Assembly: GCA_020853705.1 (NCBI GenBank)
Contig: JADYYK010000128.1
Location: forward strand, 1 to 36,556
Direction of reading: 5' to 3'
Source: Deltaproteobacteria bacterium
GTDB lineage: Bacteria; Myxococcota_A; Polyangia; Haliangiales; JADYYK01
Length of the DNA: 36,556 nt
The notes under the pieces are model-generated. The model was not told the origin of the DNA, searched no databases, and saw only the letters and a list, made by a program, of their open reading frames with translations. The position numbers and the translations under genes were made by a program. How positions within the stretch are numbered: position 1 is the stretch's first letter; each line of letters begins with the position of its first letter. This document shows, one piece after another, positions 1-7,669 of the stretch.

Positions 1-1869
1 CCGTCGCAGCGCGCGGCGTCGTGGCGCCATCGCGCCGGCGCCGAAGCCGCGCCGATGCCGGCCTCGGCTGCCATCGCGCGGCTCGAGCAGTGTGAAGAGC
101 GCGACGAGATCTTCGAGGTCATCGCGCGTGGCGCGCGCTCGCGCCTCGACTATGTCGCGGTGCTGACCGCGCAGGGCGGCACCGCCTCGGGGCGCCTGGC
201 GCTGGAGGGCGACAGCTTCGACGTCTCGCGCGTGGCCCAGGTCGGGGTGCCGCTGGAGGCCCTGTCGGCGCTGCGCACCGCGCACGAGACCGCGTCGCCC
301 TACCTCGGGCCCCTGGTGGCAGACGAGCGCGCACAGGGCGCGCTGTATGCGCTCGGCGACGAGCTCCCGATGGCCGCGCTGGTGCTGCCCATCGTGCTCA
401 AGAACCGGGTCATCGCCCTGCTGTATGGCTATGCGCGCGGGCGCGCGGTGCTGGCCAGCGAGGTCGCCGACATCCTGCCGCTGGGGCCGGCGGCAGGTGC
501 GGCGCTGGGCCGCCTCATCCTCAAGGTCAAGTCGGGAGGCTTCGCGCGCCCGAGCACGCAGCCGCCGGGCGCCGCGCTGGAGGCGCCCTCGCTCGAGCTG
601 GCTGCGCCGCCCCCCAGCGCCAAGGACGCGGGCGTCGGGCAGTGGCGCGCGCCCACCAAGCGACCGGTGCCCGGGCTGACGCCGGCCTCGCTGGGGCTCG
701 ATGCCCAGGGCCGCCCGCAGACGGTGCCGCCCGAGGCGACCCAGCCCACCGCCCTGCGTCAGCCATCGCGCCCCATCATGGGCCCCGGCGACCTCGGCGG
801 CGCCGGCGCCGGGCCGGCCGGCGATCGCATCGCGCGCGCCGAGTGGCCGCCGATGCAGGCGCTGTCGCCCGACTCGCCAGGGTCGTACAGCTCGGCGCGG
901 ACCACCGAGTCGGGTCCCCACGTGACCTCCGACATCGGGCCGCGGGGCGCGCCCGGCTGGGGCGCCCCGCCACTGCAGAAGATGGACGCCGCCGGGGTCG
1001 ACCGGCTGCTCGACAAGCTCGAGGATCTGGCCGATCCGCGCGGTTCGCAGGCGGCGGCGCGCCAGCTCATGACCATCGTCGACGAGGTGCTGCTGCCGCG
1101 CTCGATGAAGCGCTTCCCGGGGCGCCTGATGATCGATCGCTACTCGGTGCACGGCCGCGTGCTGCGCGCCAGCCAGCACGGCCCGCTGCTGGCCATGCTG
1201 GTGCAGCTCGGCGAGCGCGCCACGCCGTGGATCGTCGGCCGCCTGGTCGATCCCGATCGCGAGGTGCGCTACTACGCCACCGTGGCGTGCGCCGAGCTGG
1301 CCGCCCCCAGCGCCGCCAGCGCGCTGGCCGCGCGCCTGTTCGATCCCGACTATGCCATCCGCACCGCAGCGGTCGAGGCCCTCGGCGTGCTGCCGTCCGA
1401 CTCCCGCGACGCCGCGCTCGAGCCGGTGCGCAAGGCCGCCGCCGACACCCGCGACCCGGTGCGCGCGCGCTCCGCGGTGCAGTCCCTGGGCGAGCTGCGC
1501 GACGTGCTGGCGCTGCCCGCGCTGCTGGTCGCGGTCGGCGCGCGCGACAACACCCTGGCCGAGGCGTCACGGCGCTCGCTGGTCGAGCTGACCAAGCAGG
1601 ATTTCGGCACCAGCCAGCGCAAGTGGCAGGCCTGGTGGGACAAGAACCGCGGCCGCCACCGCATCGAGTGGATGCTCGACGGCCTGGCGCATCGCTCCGA
1701 CGAGGTGCGCATGAGCGCCAGCGAGGAGCTCAAGCGCGTCACCGGCGAATACTTCGGCTACCACTACGACCTGCCGCGCCGCGAGCGCGACGAGGCCCAC
1801 GAGAAGTGGCTGTCGTGGTGGGAGTCGGTGGGCCGGCGCCGCTTCGTCCGACACACGACCGAAGGCTGA
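1..1869 (+). CDS. GAF-like domain plus HEAT-repeat protein, 5' end probably outside the window
   Basis: Residue numbers count from the ATG at 55. Residues about 1-155 look like a GAF-type sensory fold. A long Pro/Ala-rich linker (about 155-300) follows, then HEAT/armadillo-like helical repeats at about 375-500. After these come two copies of a tail motif containing KWQAWW (about 523) and KWLSWW (about 584). Proteins of this build are common in Myxococcota, where they are thought to act as signalling or scaffold proteins; no enzyme motif is visible. The frame stays open from 55 back to base 1, and no Shine-Dalgarno sequence precedes the ATG at 55, so I extend the gene to the edge. ATG 55 remains the alternative start. 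The stop lies inside a strong hairpin. The exact role is unknown. Confidence 0.8.
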   Translation, partial: PSQRAASWRHRAGAEAAPMPASAAIARLEQCEERDEIFEVIARGARSRLDYVAVLTAQGGTASGRLALEGDSFDVSRVAQVGVPLEALSALRTAHETASPYLGPLVADERAQGALYALGDELPMAALVLPIVLKNRVIALLYGYARGRAVLASEVADILPLGPAAGAALGRLILKVKSGGFARPSTQPPGAALEAPSLELAAPPPSAKDAGVGQWRAPTKRPVPGLTPASLGLDAQGRPQTVPPEATQPTALRQPSRPIMGPGDLGGAGAGPAGDRIARAEWPPMQALSPDSPGSYSSARTTESGPHVTSDIGPRGAPGWGAPPLQKMDAAGVDRLLDKLEDLADPRGSQAAARQLMTIVDEVLLPRSMKRFPGRLMIDRYSVHGRVLRASQHGPLLAMLVQLGERATPWIVGRLVDPDREVRYYATVACAELAAPSAASALAARLFDPDYAIRTAAVEALGVLPSDSRDAALEPVRKAAADTRDPVRARSAVQSLGELRDVLALPALLVAVGARDNTLAEASRRSLVELTKQDFGTSQRKWQAWWDKNRGRHRIEWMLDGLAHRSDEVRMSASEELKRVTGEYFGYHYDLPRRERDEAHEKWLSWWESVGRRRFVRHTTEG

Positions 1870-1892
1870 CCCGCCCGGCGGGTCAGCCTTCG
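1860..1892. terminator. Convergent hairpin, probable bidirectional terminator
   Basis: A perfect inverted repeat has arms 1860-1875 and 1877-1892 around a single central base (arm core GAAGGCTGACCCGCC). It lies at the meeting point of the GAF/HEAT gene (+) and the last gene of the GMC operon (-), and the TGA stop of the former is inside the left arm. No long T run follows on either side, so the terminator function is inferred from position and stem strength. Confidence 0.7.
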
Positions 1893-1927
1893 TCCGTTCC
1901 GTATTCCGCTCCGATCCGGCTGTGGAG

Positions 1928-2320
1928 CTATTCTGATTCGACCGGGCCGCGCGCCGCGCGGGCCTCGCTGTCGAGCTTCTGCTGCGCGGCGCCCTCGGCG
2001 GCCAGGCGGGCGCGCTTCTTGGCGATGCCGCGCTTGGCGTAGCCCATGCCGACCAGGATGGTGGCGAAGAAGGGCATCGACGCCGCCAGCGCCATCAGGA
2101 CCTCGTGACGCTCGAAGAAGCGCAGCGTGGCGCCGAAGGCGGCCGACAGGAAATCGGCGTACAGGATGGCGTAGAACAGGCCGATGGCGCCGCCGACCCC
2201 GGCCAGGTTGGCCCAGATCAGGTAGCCCACGCGCATCTTCGGCTTGTCGCTGGCCGAGTGCTGCTTCAGCGGGCGGACGATGTTGTCGGGCTTGGCGGGG
2301 GCGGTGGCGGTGGTCGACAT
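1928..2320 (-). CDS. Small protein with two membrane helices, unknown function
   Basis: The product is 130 residues. I chose the ATG at 2320 over the upstream in-frame ATG at 2365 because AGGA lies just before it and because the N-terminus MSTTATAPAKPDN looks like a normal soluble leader. Hydrophobic segments at about 31-54 and 74-93 are likely transmembrane helices. The tail is charged and basic (KRGIAKKRARL), followed by an Ala/Glu-rich end, which suggests a cytoplasmic tail. It is the last gene of the GMC oxidoreductase run, 66 bases after the 185-residue gene. It may be a membrane partner of that oxidoreductase, but nothing in the sequence proves this. I recognise no family. Confidence 0.7.
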   Translation of the reverse strand: MSTTATAPAKPDNIVRPLKQHSASDKPKMRVGYLIWANLAGVGGAIGLFYAILYADFLSAAFGATLRFFERHEVLMALAASMPFFATILVGMGYAKRGIAKKRARLAAEGAAQQKLDSEARAARGPVESE

Positions 2321-2386
2321 GGTCAGTCCTGTGATGCCGGTTCCAGTGAATCCAGCGCGATCCATACCCGATCCCGCGCGCCGCGT

Positions 2387-2944
2387 CTATCGGTGCGTGA
2401 TCTTGGGCTCCACGTACATGGGGCGGTGGCGCTCCAGCAGGAAGAAGTTGCTGGCCGGGCGCATCGGGCCCAGCGCCAGGTAGGCCTTGCCCAGCAGGAG
2501 GTCGTCCGACCCCGGCTCGACCCGCACCAGGTAGTCGCGGATGACCTTGCTGACGTCATAGATCGGGTTGCCGCCGCGGCCATAGTCCAGCAGTAGCGAG
2601 TGCAGGTACTCGTTGTCCTTCGACTCGGGGTCGACCGGGGCCACGCGGAAGAAGCCGAAGCGCTTGGGCCGCGCGTCGTCACCCTTGCACACCCACTCGC
2701 CGTCGAGGTCGTTCTGCACCACCGGCGTGTTGCAGCCGAAGGTCTCGCCGAGCTCGCTCTTGAAGAAGCCCTTGATGAACTTGCGGATGCCCAGCAGCGA
2801 CATCATGCGCGGGTGGTTGTAGCCGCGATACTCGTAGCCCAGGATGCCCTCGACCGACGGCGTCTCGCCGGCGCGGAAGATGCGCTCCAGCTCGTCCTTG
2901 GAGCGGCCAGCCAGGGACTTGTACTCGTGCGATGCGGTGCTCAT
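2387..2944 (-). CDS. Conserved unknown protein of the GMC oxidoreductase operon
   Basis: This is a soluble-looking protein of 185 residues with no signal peptide and no membrane helix. It is rich in aromatic residues: YEYRGYNHPRMMSLLG at about 38-53, RFGFFRVAPVDP near 95, and a C-terminal part with LLLDYG and DDLLLGKAYLALGP. It starts 12 bases after the GMC gene stops, with GGAG a suitable distance before the ATG, so the two are very probably co-transcribed. The aromatic, lipocalin-like look could suit binding of a hydrophobic molecule, but this is a guess from composition. I do not recognise the family and assign no function. Confidence 0.75.
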   Translation of the reverse strand: MSTASHEYKSLAGRSKDELERIFRAGETPSVEGILGYEYRGYNHPRMMSLLGIRKFIKGFFKSELGETFGCNTPVVQNDLDGEWVCKGDDARPKRFGFFRVAPVDPESKDNEYLHSLLLDYGRGGNPIYDVSKVIRDYLVRVEPGSDDLLLGKAYLALGPMRPASNFFLLERHRPMYVEPKITHR

Positions 2945-2956
2945 GGTCGTTCTCCC

Positions 2957-4573
2957 TCACACGTTGTAGCGGCGGCGGTTCTCGATCATCCACTCGGCGT
3001 TGCGCGTCACCAGGCCGAGGATCGACTCCATCGGATTGACCCCGACCGGGCCGGGGAACAGGCTGGCGTCGGCCACGAACAGCCCGGCGGCGTCGTGGAA
3101 CTCGCCGTAGCTGGAGGTCACGCCGCGGTTCCTGTCATCGCTCATGCGGCAGGTGCCCATGATGTGGACCGTGAGCAGCTCCATCTTCGAGCGCGGGATG
3201 TCGCGCCGGAACAGCTGCTTGACGTCGTCGGGCCCCATCAGGTCGGGCACGCCCTCGAAGGGCAGGATGATGCGCTTGGCGCCGGCCGCGAACATGGCCT
3301 CGGCCGTCAGCGCCACACCACGCACCGCGCGATCGACGTCCTTCTGCGTGACCTCGTAGAACGCCAGCGGGCCGACGCCGGGCACCATCTTGATGTGGCC
3401 CGAGGTCGAGTCCTCGATGAGGCAGCCCGCGACCACCATGCGGTTGTAGTCCTGCATCAGCTCGCCGAGCTCACTGCCATGGTGCGGGATGCCCATGGTG
3501 ACCAGCGATGGCGGGATGTTGACCGCGGTGAACAGGATGCCGTCGTCCATGAACTCGCGCACCTGGAAGGCCTGGTGCACGCCCTGCCAGCCCAGCACGT
3601 CCTCGTCGAACACCGCGACCAGCTTGGCGTTCGGGTGCAGCGTCAGGTTGCGGCCCAGCTGCCCCGAGGGCGACTGGAAGCCCGAGCGCCACAGCAGTGC
3701 CGGCGTCTGCACCGAGCCGCACGCCGCGACCACCAGCGTGGAGCGCACCACCATCCTGGGCCCGCGCCGCCCGTCGGGGCGGATGAACCAGCCCTCGACT
3801 CCGGTGGCGCGCTTGCCGACGCGCGTGATCTTGTCAACCCGACAATCTGCATACAGCCTGGCGCCGCGGTGAAGCGCGCGCGGGACGTTGGTGACCAGCA
3901 TCGAGCGCTTGGCCCCCGTGGGGCAGCCGAAGGCGCAGTTGTTGGTGCCCGCGCAGTGCAGCTGGTTGCGCAGGTTGGGGATGGTCTTCCAGCCGAACGC
4001 CGCCGCGCCGGCCTTCAGCAGCTCGGCGTCGCGCCCGATGGTCTCGGGATCCTGGTAGGCCACCGAGATGCGCTTCTCGACCTTCTCGAAGTGGCGCTCC
4101 ATGTCCTTGGGCGTGATCTTCTGCAGCGACTCCTCGCGCGCCCAGCGGTCGAGGATGTGCGCCGGCGTGCGCCACGACATGCCGCCGTTGATCACGGTCG
4201 AGCCGCCGACGCAGCGGCCCTCCGAGAAGATGATGGGCGGCGAGCCGATGGTGGTCTGTGCGCCGGCGTCGCGGTAGAGCTCGCGCAGCGCGCGGCCGGA
4301 GTCGGCGGTGAACGACTCGGTGGGGTGGTAGCTGCCCTCCTCGAGCACGACCACATCCATGCCGGCGTCGGTCAGCTCGGCCGCCATGGTGGCGCCACCG
4401 GCGCCCGAGCCCACGATGACGACGTCGCACGAGATGTACAGGTCGCGCGTGACCTCGCCCTGCTCGGTCAGGCCAGGCAGCCGCTTCTTCTTCGGCGGCG
4501 CGGCGCCTGGCGTGGCGGCGGCGGCCGAGGCCGGCGCGGCGCCCATCATCAGCGAACGCTTGGCGGCGTTCAT
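2957..4573 (-). CDS. GMC-family FAD-dependent oxidoreductase (alcohol/sterol oxidase-like)
   Basis: The product is 538 residues. After a 45-residue Ala/Pro/Lys-rich leader comes the FAD dinucleotide-binding motif VIVGSGAGGATMAAEL, with GxGxxG at residues 55-60. A middle part contains CAGTNNCAFGCPTGAK, typical of the long-chain alcohol oxidase and cholesterol oxidase branch. The C-terminal GMC signature has HIMGTCRMS (His about 470) and GVNPMES (Asn about 513), the usual catalytic pair of this family. It oxidises an alcohol or hydroxyl group using FAD; the substrate cannot be read from sequence. I chose the ATG at 4573 because it overlaps the upstream stop as ATGA, which indicates translational coupling; a longer open frame upstream is only a shadow of the neighbour. 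A classical signal peptide is not evident. Confidence 0.93.
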   Translation of the reverse strand: MNAAKRSLMMGAAPASAAAATPGAAPPKKKRLPGLTEQGEVTRDLYISCDVVIVGSGAGGATMAAELTDAGMDVVVLEEGSYHPTESFTADSGRALRELYRDAGAQTTIGSPPIIFSEGRCVGGSTVINGGMSWRTPAHILDRWAREESLQKITPKDMERHFEKVEKRISVAYQDPETIGRDAELLKAGAAAFGWKTIPNLRNQLHCAGTNNCAFGCPTGAKRSMLVTNVPRALHRGARLYADCRVDKITRVGKRATGVEGWFIRPDGRRGPRMVVRSTLVVAACGSVQTPALLWRSGFQSPSGQLGRNLTLHPNAKLVAVFDEDVLGWQGVHQAFQVREFMDDGILFTAVNIPPSLVTMGIPHHGSELGELMQDYNRMVVAGCLIEDSTSGHIKMVPGVGPLAFYEVTQKDVDRAVRGVALTAEAMFAAGAKRIILPFEGVPDLMGPDDVKQLFRRDIPRSKMELLTVHIMGTCRMSDDRNRGVTSSYGEFHDAAGLFVADASLFPGPVGVNPMESILGLVTRNAEWMIENRRRYNV

Positions 4574-5085
4574 CGCGCACCCCGGTGCAGGCGCACGATC
4601 TGGCCCGGCTCGTCGGCGAACACGGCCTCCTCGCCCTTGCGGATGGCCTCGGCGTAGCTGTCGAGGCGGCGCTTGGCGACCTTGGCGATGTAGGCCTCGG
4701 GGTGGTACTCGAGCTCGGCGCGCACGGCCGGGATCTCGTAGTAGTTGAAGGTGACCAGGCCCTTCATCAGCTTGCAGATGTTGCGCTGCGGGCCCAGCGG
4801 TCCGTGCGCCATGGCGCGGAAGTAGCGGTCGGCGCGCTCGTCGTCGAGCTTGGTGAAGCGGCTGCCGCGCGCCGGCGGCCACAGCCGCGCGGCCTGGTCG
4901 AACGTCGTGAACGCCGCCATCAGCCCCAGGCGCAGGTGCAGCGGCATGGCGCCGAGGTAGGGCTCCAGCTGGTCGAACAGCTGCTGCTCGAGCTGGTTCT
5001 TGACCAGCCCAGGTGGGCAGACCACGCGGGCGAAGCGCGCGATGATGCGCCGCTGGGGCGCGGGGATGTCGAAGCGAGCGGGCAT
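4570..5085 (-). CDS. Small helical protein, likely partner of the GMC oxidoreductase
   Basis: The product is 171 residues. It begins MPARFDIPAPQRRIIARFARV and contains MPLHLRLGLMAAFTTFDQ at about 60-78 and RNICKLMKGLVTFNYYEIP near 115. Its size, helical look, and position directly before a GMC oxidoreductase resemble the small subunit-3-like partners of gluconate 2-dehydrogenase-type GMC enzymes, but I see no decisive motif and the comparison is inference. Its start codon shares one base with the gntR stop (TGATG), and its stop overlaps the GMC start (ATGA). The three genes are therefore almost certainly translated from one mRNA in fixed ratio. Confidence 0.8.
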   Translation of the reverse strand: MPARFDIPAPQRRIIARFARVVCPPGLVKNQLEQQLFDQLEPYLGAMPLHLRLGLMAAFTTFDQAARLWPPARGSRFTKLDDERADRYFRAMAHGPLGPQRNICKLMKGLVTFNYYEIPAVRAELEYHPEAYIAKVAKRRLDSYAEAIRKGEEAVFADEPGQIVRLHRGAR

Positions 5086-5852
5086 CAGTTGCCTCCCGTG
5101 CGGGTGTCGGGTTCGAATTCCAGGCCGAGGGCGTGGCACATCTTGCGGTCGTGCTCGCCCAGGTAGTCGTCGATGTGGCGCGCGGCGGTGAGTGAGTCGC
5201 CCGCCTCCAGCGCGTCGAACGCGGCGTGGTAGGCGCCGCGGTAGCTCTCGGGCGGGGCGTTGTGGGTGGCGTGCGAGAACGTGGTCGCCAGCTCGACGTA
5301 CACCGTGCGCAGCGAGTTCAGCATCCACACGCCGGGCAGGAAGCGCGCACCCGCGACCACGCCCAGCATCAGCGTGAAGTCCTCGCGCACGAACTGGTCG
5401 CGATCGTGGCGCACCGCCCAGGCGCGTTCGAGCGCCGTGCGCGCACCGGCCAGCGACCCCGGCGGACAGCGGTTGCCGACCAGGCGCACGATCTCGACCA
5501 CCAGCGCGCGACGCAGGCTGAGCAGATCGACGATCAGCCGCGCGGTGGCCGGCCCGCCGCCGGCGCCAGCCTTCACATAGGCGGGCAGCACATCGACGGT
5601 GGCGTCGGTGGCGACGTCGCGCACCACGATGCCCGAGCCGCGACGCGGCGCGATCAGGCTCCACTGCTCCAGGCGACGCAGCGCCTCGCGCAGGGTGGCG
5701 CGGCTGGCGCCGAGCTGGGCGCTGAGCTCGCGCTCCGCGGGCAGGCGCGTGCCTGCGGGGTAGCGGCCGCTGACGATGCCCGACAGCAGCTCGTCGAACA
5801 CGGCGTTCGTGCTGCTGGGTGGGGTCGTCGTCTTGCGCTTGCGGATGGGCAT
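5085..5852 (-). CDS. GntR-family transcription regulator (FadR/FCD subfamily)
   Basis: The product is 255 residues. The N-terminal winged helix-turn-helix (about 15-80) carries the family signature with LPAERELSAQLGASRATLREALRRLE. The C-terminal part is all-helical and FCD-like; it keeps histidines in AYHAAFDALEAGD and RHIDDYL. The usual first metal-ligand motif (DxxFH) appears as EDFTLML, lacking its histidine, so metal or ligand binding may differ. It heads the run gntR - small protein - GMC oxidoreductase - unknown - membrane protein. A 26-base palindrome built of two FadR-type boxes lies 3 bases before its ATG, downstream of a promoter. It therefore probably represses its own operon until a substrate-derived ligand binds. 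Confidence 0.93.
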   Translation of the reverse strand: MPIRKRKTTTPPSSTNAVFDELLSGIVSGRYPAGTRLPAERELSAQLGASRATLREALRRLEQWSLIAPRRGSGIVVRDVATDATVDVLPAYVKAGAGGGPATARLIVDLLSLRRALVVEIVRLVGNRCPPGSLAGARTALERAWAVRHDRDQFVREDFTLMLGVVAGARFLPGVWMLNSLRTVYVELATTFSHATHNAPPESYRGAYHAAFDALEAGDSLTAARHIDDYLGEHDRKMCHALGLEFEPDTRTGGN

Positions 5853-5855
5853 GAT

Positions 5856-5881
5856 GTGGTCAGACCAATTGGTCTGACCAC
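5856..5881. promoter_or_regulatory. Double FadR-type operator, perfect 26-base palindrome
   Basis: Each half reads GTGGTCAGACCAA and the two halves mirror each other exactly about 5868/5869. Within it are two complete TGGTCNGACCA boxes (5857-5867 and 5870-5880), the core recognised by FadR-group GntR proteins such as FadR and LldR. It lies between the -10 box and the gntR ATG, so a bound regulator would block transcription start. This is the expected site for autoregulation. Confidence 0.85.
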
Positions 5882-5909
5882 TTATAGCGATGCCACCGGG
5901 TCAGCGCAA
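5881..5909 (-). promoter_or_regulatory. Sigma-70-like promoter of the gntR-GMC operon
   Basis: Read on the minus strand, a -35 box TTGCGC (5909-5904) and a -10 box TATAAG (5886-5881) are separated by exactly 17 bases. The last base of the -10 box is the first base of the palindromic operator, so the start point falls inside the operator. The predicted leader is only about 20-25 bases and is made almost wholly of operator sequence. Confidence 0.7.
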
Positions 5910-5920
5910 GGGGAAACTTC

Positions 5921-6832
5921 TCAGTCGCAGGGGTTGCTCTCGAGCCAGACCACGATGTCGTCCAGCCGGATCTCGGAAGGCGTGTTGTTCTCGATGGTTG
6001 CGCTTGCGCTGTGGCCACCGGCCCAGAAGTGCTGGGGACCTGGGCCAGTGCATGGCGGGGGGAACTTCTCGGCCCCGCGCTCGGTCATCTCGATCTCGAT
6101 GTCGCCGGTGGTGGCGGCCCAGAACTCGTACTCGTCGGCGTCGTTGGGGCGGGTGTCGAAGCGACCATCGGGCATCGTGATGTGCAGCGTGACGTTGTCG
6201 GTGCCCTCGTGGCTCGCCTTGCCGGTGACGTGGACCAGGCGGGGCAGGGTCTGGCCGGGGGTGCGGCTGGGCATGCCGGCGTCGGCCACGCCAGGGTCGG
6301 GGCCGCCAGTGATGGGGCCGCTCTTCTTGACGCGCACCTTGGGGATCTGGGGCCGCAGCTCGTCGGCGCGTGCGATCGCGGAGGCCTCGTCGTCGAAGCG
6401 GCCGACCACCACGATGAAGAAGCCCGGGCGCAGGTTTCCGAAGAGCCGGCTCTGCACCACGGTGGCCGGGATGCCCTGCGCCGCCAGGTCGGCGACGCGC
6501 GCGATGCCGCGCTGGTGACGATCGAAGTCGTCGCTGATGACCAGGACCCCGGGGCGGCCGTCGAAGCTCCCGGCCAGGCCGGCGTCGCCGGTCACCGTCG
6601 GCGGGGTGGCGTCGATGCTCGGCCCGGCGTCGATGACGGGCGCCGGCGCAGCGGCGTCCACCACGACGGCTGCGCCAGCGTCGAGGCCGCGCGCGGTGGC
6701 TCCTGCCCCGCCGTCAGTGAGACCGACCCCTGGCGTACCGGGCCCAGCGCCCGGGCCGCCGCCCTTGCTCTTCTTCTTGCAGCTCGCCGCTGCGAGCACC
6801 GCCAGCAGCAGCAGTAGGCCAACCCGTCGCAT
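5921..6832 (-). CDS. Lipoprotein with a SPOR-like middle domain
   Basis: The product is 303 residues. The signal peptide ends in the lipobox AASC with Cys18, followed by KKK and then a long Gly/Ala/Asp linker with repeated DAG-type motifs, common in myxobacterial lipoproteins. Residues about 94-165 (GVLVISDDFDRHQRG to RPGFFIVVVGRFDDEASAIARADELR) match the pattern of a SPOR-like fold: a strand, an amphipathic helix, a F-IVVVG strand, and a second helix. The C-terminal part looks beta-rich and ends ESNPCD. SPOR domains bind denuded peptidoglycan, so a cell-envelope role is plausible but not shown. The ATG at 6832 is supported by TAGGAT six bases upstream and no Shine-Dalgarno sequence. It is divergent from the next lipoprotein gene. 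Confidence 0.8.
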   Translation of the reverse strand: MRRVGLLLLLAVLAAASCKKKSKGGGPGAGPGTPGVGLTDGGAGATARGLDAGAAVVVDAAAPAPVIDAGPSIDATPPTVTGDAGLAGSFDGRPGVLVISDDFDRHQRGIARVADLAAQGIPATVVQSRLFGNLRPGFFIVVVGRFDDEASAIARADELRPQIPKVRVKKSGPITGGPDPGVADAGMPSRTPGQTLPRLVHVTGKASHEGTDNVTLHITMPDGRFDTRPNDADEYEFWAATTGDIEIEMTERGAEKFPPPCTGPGPQHFWAGGHSASATIENNTPSEIRLDDIVVWLESNPCD

Positions 6833-6838
6833 GGGCGC

Positions 6839-6844
6839 ATCCTA
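6839..6844 (-). promoter_or_regulatory. -10-like box for leaderless start of the SPOR-like lipoprotein gene
   Basis: TAGGAT on the minus strand, six bases before the ATG at 6832. No Shine-Dalgarno sequence fits between them. It belongs to the series of TANNNT boxes found at this distance across the window. Confidence 0.4.
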
Positions 6845-6887
6845 CCCGACGTTCGCGCCAGCGCGATCCGCGACCCGCGTCCTGTCG

Positions 6888-6893
6888 TATCGT
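6888..6893 (+). promoter_or_regulatory. -10-like box for leaderless start of the Cys-rich lipoprotein gene
   Basis: TATCGT, five bases before the ATG at 6899, with no Shine-Dalgarno sequence. The opposing box at 6839-6844 makes the 66-base gap a compact divergent promoter pair. Confidence 0.4.
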
Positions 6894-6898
6894 GGCTC

Positions 6899-7645
6899 AT
6901 GGTGCGACGCCCGGGGATCGTGATCGTGATCGTGCTCGTGGCCGGCTGCCTGCTGGGGCTGACCGGCTGCGGCTCTGGAGATGACACCGTGAGCGCCGAC
7001 GCGGCGCCGCCCGACGGCAGCGCGCGCGCCGACGCCGCCACCATCGCGGACTGCGATCCGGTGACGCAGAACTGCCCCGACGCGACGCACAAGTGCACCA
7101 TCACCGAGCCCGGCGGCGTGCGCCAGCGCAGCTGCATCACCGCCACAGGTGACGTCTCCGAGGGGCTGCCCTGCGTGCGCTCCGCGGCCGGCTTCGGCAA
7201 CGACACCTGCGCGGCGGGGCTGTTCTGCTCCTTCATCGGGGGCGCGCCGCCGCCCACCGGGACGCGGCTCTGTCGCCGCTTCTGCCACGCCGACACCGGG
7301 TGCCCGGTGGGGCAGCGCTGCGCCCACCTGCTCGACAGCACGCCCGCGGATGGCTTCTGCGGCCCGACCTGCACGCCGTTCCAGCCCTGCGCCAATGGCC
7401 TCGACTGCTCCGACCTGTGGCAGGGCATGAACGGCCAGACCGACGTCTTCCTGGCCTGTCGCCCGCCCGGCACCACCGCCGCGGGCGGCGCCTGCACCAT
7501 GGACGAGGACTGCGTCGCCGGCAGCATCTGCTTCGAGGCCCTGGGCAACCCGCGCTGCCTGCCCATCTGCGACAGCAGCCACCCGTGCGCGACCGGCACC
7601 TGCACCTTCACCCTGTTCCCGAACGGCGGCGGCGTCTGCATGTGA
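6899..7645 (+). CDS. Cysteine-rich secreted lipoprotein
   Basis: The product is 248 residues. A hydrophobic signal peptide is followed by two possible lipoboxes, LVAGC (Cys17) and GLTGC (Cys24); the second precedes a polar linker with Asp/Ala repeats and is the better site. The mature part has many regularly spaced cysteines in short blocks such as CRRFCHADTGCPVGQRC, CMNGxDC-like segments, and GGACTMDEDCVAGSICF. Such blocks resemble the small disulfide-rich repeats found in many myxobacterial surface lipoproteins. This suggests an extracytoplasmic, disulfide-stabilised protein, but no binding partner or enzyme motif is visible. It is divergent from the SPOR-like lipoprotein gene, and a Uma2 gene follows 24 bases later on the same strand. 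Confidence 0.75.
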   Translation: MVRRPGIVIVIVLVAGCLLGLTGCGSGDDTVSADAAPPDGSARADAATIADCDPVTQNCPDATHKCTITEPGGVRQRSCITATGDVSEGLPCVRSAAGFGNDTCAAGLFCSFIGGAPPPTGTRLCRRFCHADTGCPVGQRCAHLLDSTPADGFCGPTCTPFQPCANGLDCSDLWQGMNGQTDVFLACRPPGTTAAGGACTMDEDCVAGSICFEALGNPRCLPICDSSHPCATGTCTFTLFPNGGGVCM

Positions 7646-7657
7646 GCGGCCTCGTGC

Positions 7658-7663
7658 TACGAT
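7658..7663 (+). promoter_or_regulatory. Extended -10 box for leaderless start of the Uma2 gene
   Basis: TACGAT preceded by TGC, giving an extended -10 (TGnTACGAT), six bases before the GTG at 7670. There is no Shine-Dalgarno sequence. It supports GTG 7670 as the start. Confidence 0.45.
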
Positions 7664-7669
7664 CAGGCC

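Noticed and set aside
2600..4657. A 685-residue open frame on the plus strand opposite the GMC oxidoreductase
   Set aside because: Composition is that of an antisense shadow (runs of His, Arg, Val, Leu) and it covers two real minus-strand genes.
4573..4882. N-terminal extension of the GMC oxidoreductase to 4882
   Set aside because: The extra 103 residues are a frame-shifted reading of the 171-residue neighbour; the ATGA overlap at 4570-4573 marks the real start.
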